This document shows, piece after piece, positions 1 through 5,493 of a stretch of 6,346 nt of DNA; the stretch's first letter is position 1, and every line of letters begins with the position of its first letter. The stretch is taken from NCBI GenBank assembly GCA_030830765.1, contig JAURMJ010000146.1, positions 1 through 6,346 on the forward strand. The letters run 5' to 3'. The notes below the pieces were generated by a model. The model saw only the letters and a list, made by a program, of their open reading frames with translations. It did no database searches and was not told the DNA's origin. The DNA comes from Quisquiliibacterium sp. Its GTDB lineage: Bacteria; Pseudomonadota; Gammaproteobacteria; Burkholderiales; Burkholderiaceae_E. The position numbers were made by a program, and so were the translations under genes.

Positions 1-41
1 CCTCTAGTCGATCTTGTTATGCGTTGCCGGGTACCGCGCGA

Positions 42-1208
42 TCACTCGCGCTCCATGATCACGGTGGCCGCACCGTGACGCGAGCCAAGCTGACCGCCGA
101 TGCCGGTGGCCAGAGCAAGCGACAGGTTGGGGACCTGTACTGCCGGATGCGCTTCTCCACGCAGCTGGCGCACTGCCTCGATGACCTTGGTGATTCCGCC
201 GCGATTGGCCGGGTGGTTATTGCACAGACCGCCGCCGTCAGTATTAAACGCAAGCTTGCCAACGCCCGAAATCAGGTTGCCGTCAGCAACAAATTTGCCG
301 CCATCACCTTTGGCGCAGAAACCAAGGTCTTCGAGTTGCATCAGGACAGTGATCGTGAAGCTGTCGTAGATCGAGGCGTAGCGGATGTCCGAAGGCTTGA
401 CGCCGGCTTCCTCAAAGGCAGCCGGACCCGACCAGCGGGCAGCCGACCAGGTCAGGTCGACATCGCCACCAAGCTGGCCCTTGACGGCCTCGCCGGTCCC
501 AATCACCTTGACCAGCGGACGCTTCAGCTTCTTGGCGATCTCGGGGCGCGCGACGATCAGCGCGCCGCCGCCATCGCTGACGACGCAGCAGTCCATCCGG
601 TGCAGCGGATCGGCGATCACCGGGGAGGAAACAACCTGCTCGACCGTGACGACGTCGCGCAGCATCGCGTGTGGGTTGTGCTGCGCATGGTGCGAGGCGG
701 CAACCTTGACCCAGGCCAGCTGCTCGGCAGTGGTGCCGAACTCGTGCATGTGGCGCATCGCGCACATCGCGTAGCCATTGGCGGTGGCCAGTCCGTATGG
801 AAACTCGAAGCCGGCGTCAGGCACTGCATTTGTCTGCGGGCGAGGCTGCGTGCCGCTCGAACCCTCGGAACGTGGCCGACCGGCCAATGTGATCAGTGCG
901 ACATTGCAGCGCCCGGCGGCAATTGCCTGCGCGGCATGGCCAACGTGCGCGATATACGAGGAGCCGCCGATGTCGGTCGCATCGATATGTTTGACCCGCA
1001 GGCCCAGGTAGTCGACCATCGACAGCGGGCCCATGCCTGGTGCATCGCCGGCACAGAAGTAGCCGTCGATGTCGGCCTTGGACAGTCCGGCATCGGCCAG
1101 CGCTCCCAGCGCAACCTCGGCATGCAGTTGCGCGACCGACTTGTCCGGGGCCAGCCGGGTCGGATGTTCATAGGCGCCAACAATATAGGCCTTGCCGCGA
1201 ACACTCAT
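42..1208 (-). CDS. Thiolase-like protein (SCP2/Ltp2-type), no catalytic cysteines
   Basis: Encodes 388 residues with the two-lobed thiolase plan, the family usually labelled acetyl-CoA acetyltransferase. The N-terminal lobe has the segment GGSSYIAHVGHAAQAIAAG (81-99), where classical thiolases carry the acyl-accepting Cys; here Gly/Ser occupy that place. The C-terminal lobe has YDSFTITVL (281-289), LEDLGFC, and GGGLCNNHPANRGG (325-338), whose His332 matches the conserved thiolase histidine. The last block, TGIGGQLGSRHGA (368-380), lacks the second catalytic Cys. Such members are known from lipid and steroid degradation; Ltp2 is a retro-aldolase on acyl-CoA substrates rather than a thiolase, and usually needs a DUF35/OB-fold partner, which is not in this window. 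A CoA-thioester aldolase or condensing role is therefore an inference. The start is the ATG at 1208, preceded by GGAG with a 7-base spacer. The open frame continues upstream to 1658, but that extension looks non-coding. Family assignment is firm; substrate is unknown. Confidence 0.9.
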   Translation of the reverse strand: MSVRGKAYIVGAYEHPTRLAPDKSVAQLHAEVALGALADAGLSKADIDGYFCAGDAPGMGPLSMVDYLGLRVKHIDATDIGGSSYIAHVGHAAQAIAAGRCNVALITLAGRPRSEGSSGTQPRPQTNAVPDAGFEFPYGLATANGYAMCAMRHMHEFGTTAEQLAWVKVAASHHAQHNPHAMLRDVVTVEQVVSSPVIADPLHRMDCCVVSDGGGALIVARPEIAKKLKRPLVKVIGTGEAVKGQLGGDVDLTWSAARWSGPAAFEEAGVKPSDIRYASIYDSFTITVLMQLEDLGFCAKGDGGKFVADGNLISGVGKLAFNTDGGGLCNNHPANRGGITKVIEAVRQLRGEAHPAVQVPNLSLALATGIGGQLGSRHGAATVIMERE

Positions 1209-1215
1209 GAGCGTT

Positions 1216-1219
1216 CTCC
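1216..1219 (-). promoter_or_regulatory. Shine-Dalgarno site deciding the thiolase start
   Basis: On the minus strand GGAG lies 7 bases before the ATG at 1208. It supports this start over any codon in the 150-residue upstream extension of the same frame, which is low in complexity and has no family similarity. Confidence 0.7.
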
Positions 1220-1471
1220 GGTCTGTTGGCTGCTGGTCGCTGAGCGGTCCGTCCGGGGGGTCACTGAAGCTTGCGTCGCGGCGATTGCCGCGTTCACTGA
1301 GCGCATTTTCATCTCCATTGTCTTGTCGGGACAGGCCGCAGCCTGCTGTGGGATGACCCAAGGATAAACCAGCCGGACAGCCGTTTTTCCGGGGGGTTTC
1401 CGCTGGTTCGGCATGTCGCACGGACGTTGGCGCGACGATTTCGCAGGCGTTGTCGGCGAAACAGCTTGTTG

Positions 1472-1486
1472 ACGGGCCTGGCCCGT
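1472..1486. repeat. Perfect 15-bp palindrome, candidate operator
   Basis: ACGGGCC and GGCCCGT flank a single central T, giving seven perfectly paired positions on each side. It sits roughly in the middle of the divergent intergenic region, a typical place for a dimeric regulator to control one or both genes. As RNA it could also form a 6-bp stem with a 3-base loop, but no T-run follows, so a terminator is unlikely. No regulator gene lies in the window, so an operator role is inferred. Confidence 0.35.
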
Positions 1487-1544
1487 GGCTGCAGGCTGCA
1501 TTCGGGAAACGGCTCGGGTCAGCGACCTGGTGCTGCTGCAGTGG

Positions 1545-1573
1545 CTGTCGAAACAGGCGTGCTCTGCTAGCAT
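1545..1573 (+). promoter_or_regulatory. Candidate sigma-70 promoter for the VOC gene
   Basis: TAGCAT at 1568-1573 is preceded by TG one base upstream (TGC-TAGCAT), which is an extended -10 pattern. A weak -35, CTGTCG at 1545-1550, lies at the ideal 17-base spacing. Transcription would begin near 1580, leaving a 5' leader of about 110 bases before the ATG at 1691. The -35 match is poor (3 of 6), so the call rests on the extended -10. Confidence 0.35.
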
Positions 1574-1690
1574 CCGAGCCGTGGTGAAGGTCCCGTCCCT
1601 GACCCTGAGCACCGGCCAGTCTGTCTGCGTGCCTGCGGACAGGGCCTTGCCGCGTCATCCCTTTGGCTTGAACTGCTCCAGGAGCAACAT

Positions 1691-2110
1691 ATGGTTTCGC
1701 ATCCGTTCCATCTGGCCTTCCCGGTCGACGACCTGCAGGCTGCGCGCAAATTCTACGGTGGTCTGCTCGGCTGCCCGGAGGGCCGAAGCTCTGACGAATG
1801 GATCGATTTCAATCTCTATGGCCATCAGGTCGTCGCACACCTTGCGCCTGAGGAAACTGGTCAGGCGCAGACCAACGGAGTTGACGGCGATCAGGTGCCG
1901 TGCCGGCATTTCGGCGTTGTGCTGTCGATGGACGAGTGGCACAAGCTGGCTGACCGGCTCAAGGCAGCTGACACGAAGTTCATCATTGAGCCGCACATCC
2001 GCTTCAAGGGTCAGGTCGGAGAGCAGGCAACGATGTTCTTTCTGGATCCGTGCGGCAATGCGCTCGAATTCAAGGCTTTCGAGCATCCGGAATCGCTGTT
2101 TGCGAAATGA
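1691..2110 (+). CDS. VOC family protein (glyoxalase/extradiol dioxygenase-like, COG3565 type)
   Basis: A 139-residue single-domain vicinal-oxygen-chelate protein. Each half supplies a beta-alpha-beta-beta-beta unit: [22 protein letters not shown] opens with His7, and a second histidine lies in the CRHFGVVL strand (His73). The closing block [15 protein letters not shown] carries Glu126. This His-His-Glu set fits a metal site as in extradiol dioxygenases; His50 is a further candidate ligand. The sequence resembles the widespread small family predicted to be extradiol dioxygenases, whose substrate is generally unknown, so no specific reaction is assigned. The ATG at 1691 is preceded by AGGAG at 1680-1684 with a 6-base spacer, a strong ribosome site. 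It is expected to be cytosolic, with no signal or membrane segment. The gene stands alone on the plus strand, and its last 41 bases overlap the end of the convergent DUF2272 gene. Confidence 0.93.
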   Translation: MVSHPFHLAFPVDDLQAARKFYGGLLGCPEGRSSDEWIDFNLYGHQVVAHLAPEETGQAQTNGVDGDQVPCRHFGVVLSMDEWHKLADRLKAADTKFIIEPHIRFKGQVGEQATMFFLDPCGNALEFKAFEHPESLFAK

Positions 2111-2924
2111 CTGAAGGCTGCCGGGCGGCAGCTTTCAGGCGCAGTGCGAGCAGCCAGCCGCTGTAAGGCGGCGGCTGCCAGCGCGCCATTCCCTGATCAT
2201 CGAGAGTGATTTCCCGCAGCGAGACTGCCTGCGCGACATTGCCGCCAATCAGGGTGGCCTGCGACGCGGTCACCGCAACGACCAGGTCGCAATGCATGCG
2301 TGTGAACTGAGGCCCGCTGGCCGCGTTGGCGATCGCATCGATCTGCAGCGGTGCCAGCTCGCGGTCCGGTCCGCGCCCGATGCACAGCAGATCGCCTCGC
2401 CGTGGTCGAAGCGGCGTCGCAATCAGCTCAAAGTCGGGCATCAATCCGTCACGCGTCGCGCTGACATAGTCGGCATGCGTATCGCTGAGCGTGAACCGGA
2501 ACCGGCCGAAGCCGGCGCGGTGGAACAGATAGCTGATGAAAGCTGCCGACCAGGGTTCCGTGTAGATCGCCTCGATGCCGGGCGGGCGCTGCGCCAGGCA
2601 GACATCGGTCACTTCGCACGGGTGACGGTAGTTGCCGACCAGCGGCCAATAGCGATTAACCAGCTCGCAGTAGCGGCCCGACAGCTCGCGGCCGCAGCCG
2701 TCCTGCACCGGCTGGCAGCTGGCGTCGGCCAGTTCGGCGCACAACCCGCCCCCGGGCTGCTCACGCACGCGCTGCTGACCCCAGTCGTGCCATTCATGCC
2801 AGGCCGCATCGACAAGCTGGTCGATTCGGTCGGAAGCCTGTTGCGGCGATAGTGCACAGCCGGCCAGCAGCAGGCTGGTCGCCCAACTCGTCAGCAGGGT
2901 GCGCAGACCGCCGGGTTTACGCAT
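2070..2924 (-). CDS. DUF2272 domain-containing lipoprotein
   Basis: A 284-residue exported protein. Residues 1-23 form a lipoprotein signal: basic MRK, a hydrophobic stretch, then the lipobox LAGC with Cys23. Ala at +2 suggests outer-membrane sorting. The DUF2272 core spans about 115-262: [17 protein letters not shown] (123-139), THADY (149-153), RRGDLL (175-180), HCDLVVAV (211-218) and IGGNV (226-230). This order resembles NlpC/P60- or CHAP-like papain folds, with Ser126 where the nucleophilic Cys would be; His211 matches the usual His position. Activity is therefore doubtful, and function is unknown. Residues 62-109 hold six cysteines, suggesting disulfides outside the cytoplasm. The start is supported by the signal peptide, although the Shine-Dalgarno match is weak. 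The gene lies 36 bp after the phoD-like gene on the same strand, so they are probably co-transcribed. Confidence 0.88.
   Translation of the reverse strand: MRKPGGLRTLLTSWATSLLLAGCALSPQQASDRIDQLVDAAWHEWHDWGQQRVREQPGGGLCAELADASCQPVQDGCGRELSGRYCELVNRYWPLVGNYRHPCEVTDVCLAQRPPGIEAIYTEPWSAAFISYLFHRAGFGRFRFTLSDTHADYVSATRDGLMPDFELIATPLRPRRGDLLCIGRGPDRELAPLQIDAIANAASGPQFTRMHCDLVVAVTASQATLIGGNVAQAVSLREITLDDQGMARWQPPPYSGWLLALRLKAAARQPSVISQTAIPDARKP
2111..2138. terminator. Hairpin immediately after the VOC stop codon
   Basis: The left arm CTGAAGGCTGCC and right arm GGCAGCTTTCAG are separated by the tetraloop GGGC. The 12-bp stem has one G-U wobble in plus-strand RNA. It begins directly after the TGA of the VOC gene, as expected for a transcription end or an mRNA 3'-stabilising structure. 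No T-run follows on either strand, so intrinsic termination would be weak and the U-tract criterion is not met. The hairpin also lies inside the coding sequence of the opposing DUF2272 gene, around its residues 262-272. Confidence 0.5.
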
Positions 2925-2960
2925 GCTTGAGCTGCTGATTCACTGGTCTGCCGATTTCGC

Positions 2961-4598
2961 TCAGACCTTGCGCTGGGGTCCAACCCGGCGTGCCCCGGGA
3001 CGCCCCTCGTCGACCACAAAGCTGGCCAGCGTCTCGATAGTTGCCTGCGCGTCGCGCGGACTGGAGATCACGCGCAGATCAGCCCGAGCCTGACCGCGTT
3101 CGATCTGCAGTACCAGATAGCCACGACGTATTGCGTCCCCGAGCAGGACATGCGGATTTTCCAGCAGCGCCGAGTCGACCCGCCCCTGTGCCATACCCGG
3201 CGAAGTGATGGATGTGACGCAGAACTCGGTCCCGATCGTCCTGGAGTCGGAGCGTTTGTAGTCGGCCTTCACATCCGCGACATAGTGGCAGTGGACATCA
3301 CCACCCAGGATGATCGGGTTGCGAGCGCCACTGGCCTGCAGGTCGTTGAGCAGACGCTGTGCCGCTGCCGGGTAGCCACTCCAGCCATCGGTCCAGAAGC
3401 GCTCGCCCGGGCCTGGGAGCAGATCGAAGTAGGCGAACAGTGTTGACTGGGCGATCAGATTCCAGCGGACCCTCGAATCGCGCAGTCCGGTTGCGAGCCA
3501 GCGCTCCTGTTTGGTGCCAAGCAGTGAGCGCGTCGGTTCGAACAGCTCGGCGCAGTTCTGCACAACGTTCGAGCCGCCGCGACCAGGTTTTGGACAGGCC
3601 TGGTGACTGCGGTACTGACGGCAATCGAGCATCTGGATGCCGACCAGGTCGCCGAATTCGAAGCGGCGATAAAGCTGCATGTCCGGGCCGTTCGGCAGCC
3701 AGTCCGGATCCAGCGGCATGTGCTCGAAATACGCAAGATAGGCGGCGGCCCGGCGAATCAGGAAGTTGGATTCAAGGTCCTGCGAGCGGTCATTGGCGTA
3801 ATCATTGTCGACCTCATGATCGTCCCAGGTCATCAGCCAGGGGGCGACAGCATGTGCCCGCTGCAGATCTGGATCGGTGCGGTATTGCGCATAGCGCAGC
3901 CTGTAGCCGGCCAGATCGGTTGGTTCGGGGCTCCAGTGTCGGCGAACCGGATTGCGGCTCAGATTCGACTCGTAGATGTAGTCGCCCAGAAACAAGATCA
4001 GGTCCGGATTCTCGTCGGCCAGATGGCTGAGCGCTGAGAAGTAGCCGCGTTCGTAGTGCTGGCAGGACGCGACAGCGATGCGTAAGGTTTGCAGTGGGTG
4101 ACCAGGCCCAGCTGCTGTCATCGTGCGCCCGACCGGACTGATGCGGGATGCGGCGCCGGGTGACGCGTCGAGCACGAAGCGATACCAGTAACGGTGTGCC
4201 GGTGCCAGGCCGCTGACGCGCACATGGACCGCATGGGCACGTTGCGGCAGAGCCTGAGTGTGCCCGCTGGCCACAATGCTTGAGAACTGCTCGTCCTTGG
4301 CCACTTCCCAGCGCAGGTCAACAGCCACCGGTGGCATACCGCCATCGATCTCGGAGGGCACGGGTGCCAAACGCGTCCAGAGTGTGACACTGCCGCTTCC
4401 CGGACAACCTGAGGCCACGCCGAGTGTGAATGGGTTGGCCTGCAGTGTCGGCGTCTGTGAGCGTGCATCGCCACTCGAATTCAAGTGGCTGCAAGCTGCC
4501 AGCGCGCGCGCGGTGAATGCGGCGGCGGCAATCCTGAATGCGGTCCTGGCCAGCTCGCGTCGCGAGCTCACAGATCGTGGGGGAACGGGAAGATTCAT
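2961..4598 (-). CDS. PhoD-like metallophosphatase (alkaline phosphatase D family)
   Basis: A 545-residue exported phosphomonoesterase/phosphodiesterase-type protein. An N-terminal PhoD Ig-like domain spans about 54-160 (starts NPFTLGVASGCPGSGSVTLWTRL), followed by the metallophosphatase domain from about 172 to 515. Metal-site motifs of the PhoD family are intact: VASCQ (Cys179), FLGDYIYE (Asp206, Tyr209), TWDDHEVDNDY (Asp259-Asp260-His261), LDCRQYR (Asp325, Arg327) and GGDVHCHY (Asp434, His436). Family members use Fe3+ and Ca2+ and release phosphate from organic phosphate esters. The leader has SRREL (12-16), a twin-arginine motif, and LAAC ending at Cys36, which could be a lipobox, so a Tat-exported lipoprotein is possible. 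Arg31 interrupts the hydrophobic stretch, which leaves the signal type uncertain. The Shine-Dalgarno before the ATG is weak. It is probably first in a two-gene operon with the DUF2272 gene. Confidence 0.93.
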   Translation of the reverse strand: MNLPVPPRSVSSRRELARTAFRIAAAAFTARALAACSHLNSSGDARSQTPTLQANPFTLGVASGCPGSGSVTLWTRLAPVPSEIDGGMPPVAVDLRWEVAKDEQFSSIVASGHTQALPQRAHAVHVRVSGLAPAHRYWYRFVLDASPGAASRISPVGRTMTAAGPGHPLQTLRIAVASCQHYERGYFSALSHLADENPDLILFLGDYIYESNLSRNPVRRHWSPEPTDLAGYRLRYAQYRTDPDLQRAHAVAPWLMTWDDHEVDNDYANDRSQDLESNFLIRRAAAYLAYFEHMPLDPDWLPNGPDMQLYRRFEFGDLVGIQMLDCRQYRSHQACPKPGRGGSNVVQNCAELFEPTRSLLGTKQERWLATGLRDSRVRWNLIAQSTLFAYFDLLPGPGERFWTDGWSGYPAAAQRLLNDLQASGARNPIILGGDVHCHYVADVKADYKRSDSRTIGTEFCVTSITSPGMAQGRVDSALLENPHVLLGDAIRRGYLVLQIERGQARADLRVISSPRDAQATIETLASFVVDEGRPGARRVGPQRKV

Positions 4599-4666
4599 CG
4601 TGGCTGCTCGATCATCGGGTTTATGGGGCCGGACGCAGTTGGTCGCCGCATCATTCTCTAGCTGGA

Positions 4667-4679
4667 ATCATTTCATGAT
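4667..4679. repeat. Short dyad over the phoD-like promoter
   Basis: ATCAT and ATGAT flank the three bases TTC on the plus strand. The dyad covers the proposed -10 of the phoD-like gene, a position suited to a repressor operator. It is short enough to occur by chance, so this is a weak call. Confidence 0.2.
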
Positions 4680-4697
4680 CCGGCTGCAGTGTGCCAA
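4670..4697 (-). promoter_or_regulatory. Candidate promoter for the phoD-like operon
   Basis: On the minus strand TTGGCA (4697-4692, 5 of 6 to the -35 consensus) and TGAAAT (4675-4670, 4 of 6 to the -10) are 16 bases apart. The predicted start near 4663 would give a leader of about 65 bases. The -10 overlaps a short dyad at 4667-4679. No convincing PhoB box was seen, so phosphate control is not supported. Confidence 0.33.
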
Positions 4698-4730
4698 TTG
4701 CGTTGCAAGGCAGCCAGCCGGCCCGAGGCG

Positions 4731-4760
4731 AAAAAAAACCCGGCATCAACGGCCGGGTTT
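4731..4760 (-). terminator. Strong rho-independent terminator ending the topB-chaC transcript
   Basis: Read on the minus strand, AAACCCGGC and GCCGGGTTT form a perfect 9-bp stem with a 7-base loop. It runs directly into five more T residues, so eight T end the structure. On the plus strand only the three T of the stem follow, so the signal is directional to the left. It lies about 140 bp beyond the chaC stop codon and upstream of the proposed phoD-like promoter, insulating the two operons. Confidence 0.92.
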
Positions 4761-4762
4761 AA

Positions 4763-4785
4763 CTCCAGTCTGTTGCAAGACGGAG
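4763..4785 (-). other. Second hairpin beside the terminator (possible sRNA or 3'UTR structure)
   Basis: On the minus strand CTCCGTCT pairs with AGAC and GGAG across a 6-base loop TGCAAC, with a single unpaired T in the right arm. Only two bases (4761-4762) separate it from the terminator stem. The preceding bases on the same strand are C/T-rich (TCTCCTCC). The two hairpins plus U-tail resemble the end of a small RNA or a structured 3'UTR, but no good promoter was seen just upstream. Confidence 0.35.
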
Positions 4786-4902
4786 GAGACACGTCATCAA
4801 TATGCCTGTTCGTGATTGACGAATGCCTGACATCTGCGGTGCTGTTGCTTGCTGATCTTGCGAAAGGCGCCAGGGAGACAGAGTGATTTGCGTGATGCCG
4901 AC

Positions 4903-5439
4903 TCAGCCAGCAGGCGTTGCGCCGAGCTGATGGACGATCCGGGCAAGGCGCGCGTCATGCACCCCGCGCTCGCTCAGCGCATGGAATGTGTTCACCGCGT
5001 AATCACGATTCGATCCCCGCCCGCCATGACAGTGCGTTAGCCTGCGAAGAACCTCGTTCTCCGGCAGCTGCTGGTAGGCCGCGCTGCTGCGGTCTGCCAC
5101 GAAGGTCAGCGCGCGGACCTGCCTGCCATCACTCAAGGTCGTCGCAAGCAGCGAAGGAATGTAAACCTGGTTCCGCATCTCACGCTCGTAGAGCAGGCTG
5201 ATCGCGTCGCGCCGTCGAGGATGATGCAGGCGGAACGCGACACCAATGCAGCTGCCGCCGCGATCAAGGCCAAGGACGACCCCGGGATCATCGTGCGTGC
5301 CTCGATGGCGGGTCGAGCGAATACAAAAGGCGCGGTGATAGCCGTGCACCCGCGCCAGATGGGAGTCCGCGAAGTCGATCTCCGGGTTCCAGATCAGCGA
5401 GCCGTAGCCAAATACCCAGTCAGCCAGTACCAGTTCCAC
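4903..5439 (-). CDS. chaC: ChaC-type gamma-glutamylcyclotransferase (glutathione-specific)
   Basis: A 178-residue cytosolic enzyme expected to cleave glutathione to 5-oxoproline and Cys-Gly. The N-terminal WVFGYGSLIWNP (8-19) holds the YGSL substrate loop (12-15). GYHRAFCIRSTRHRGT (33-48) follows the E. coli ChaC pattern GWHRAFCLR closely. The block LLYEREM (82-88) supplies the catalytic glutamate, Glu87, aligning with KREM of E. coli ChaC. A C-terminal helical part, with RGSNRDYAVNTFHAL, matches the family's GTNAQYLFSL region. The protein lacks the longer N-terminal leader of E. coli ChaC and starts just before the first strand. Start is GTG at 5439; an in-frame TAA lies a few codons upstream and no ATG is available, so GTG is the only good choice, though its ribosome site is weak. 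It lies 54 bp after topB on the same strand, implying co-transcription and possibly low translation. Confidence 0.93.
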   Translation of the reverse strand: MELVLADWVFGYGSLIWNPEIDFADSHLARVHGYHRAFCIRSTRHRGTHDDPGVVLGLDRGGSCIGVAFRLHHPRRRDAISLLYEREMRNQVYIPSLLATTLSDGRQVRALTFVADRSSAAYQQLPENEVLRRLTHCHGGRGSNRDYAVNTFHALSERGVHDARLARIVHQLGATPAG

Positions 5440-5493
5440 GATGCGAAGTCCGACGGGTTACCCGGTCCGGGCGTGTTGGCGAGCTGCCCAGAC

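Larger units (their letters stand above)
1209..1690. other. Divergent intergenic region of 482 bp
   Basis: This stretch separates the leftward thiolase gene from the rightward VOC gene. Reading frames cross it on both strands, but their translations are rich in Ser, Arg, Pro and Gln without recognisable domains, so I treat it as non-coding apart from a possible short leader ORF at 1205-1306 (minus). It contains a perfect palindrome at 1472-1486 and a promoter-like element at 1545-1573. I saw no convincing minus-strand promoter for the thiolase gene and no intrinsic terminator. Confidence 0.6.
4599..4902. other. Intergenic region between phoD-like gene and chaC
   Basis: About 300 bp without a supported protein gene. 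The left third holds the proposed phoD-like promoter and dyad. The middle holds the leftward terminator and the neighbouring hairpin. Positions 4790-4902 show nothing further that I can identify; they would form a 3' untranslated region of chaC. A 65-codon plus-strand frame at 4689-4886 runs through the terminator and looks spurious. Confidence 0.6.

Noticed and set aside
24..1367. 447-codon plus-strand ORF opposite the thiolase gene
   Set aside because: It runs antisense to a clear thiolase-family gene; its translation has no domain pattern and is the usual antisense open frame of GC-rich DNA.
1469..1474. TTGACG as a -35 box next to the palindrome
   Set aside because: A good -35 match, but no acceptable -10 lies 15-19 bases downstream.
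1209..1658. 150-residue N-terminal extension of the thiolase frame
   Set aside because: The extension is low in complexity, unlike any thiolase N-terminus, and a good GGAG site precedes the ATG at 1208, where the family's usual start falls.
2292..2852. 186-codon plus-strand ORF opposite the DUF2272 gene
   Set aside because: Antisense to a gene with a lipobox and conserved domain blocks; the translation is Ala/Arg-rich without recognisable motifs.
3359..4037. Plus-strand ORFs of 223 and 144 codons opposite the phoD-like gene
   Set aside because: They lie antisense to intact PhoD metal-site motifs and show no domain features of their own.
4660..4697. PhoB box upstream of the phoD-like gene
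   Set aside because: TCAT elements are present but not in the tandem 11-base CTGTCAT spacing required for a Pho box.
4689..4886. 65-codon plus-strand ORF in the phoD-chaC intergenic region
   Set aside because: It reads through a terminator stem and its A-run, has no good ribosome site and no recognisable sequence.
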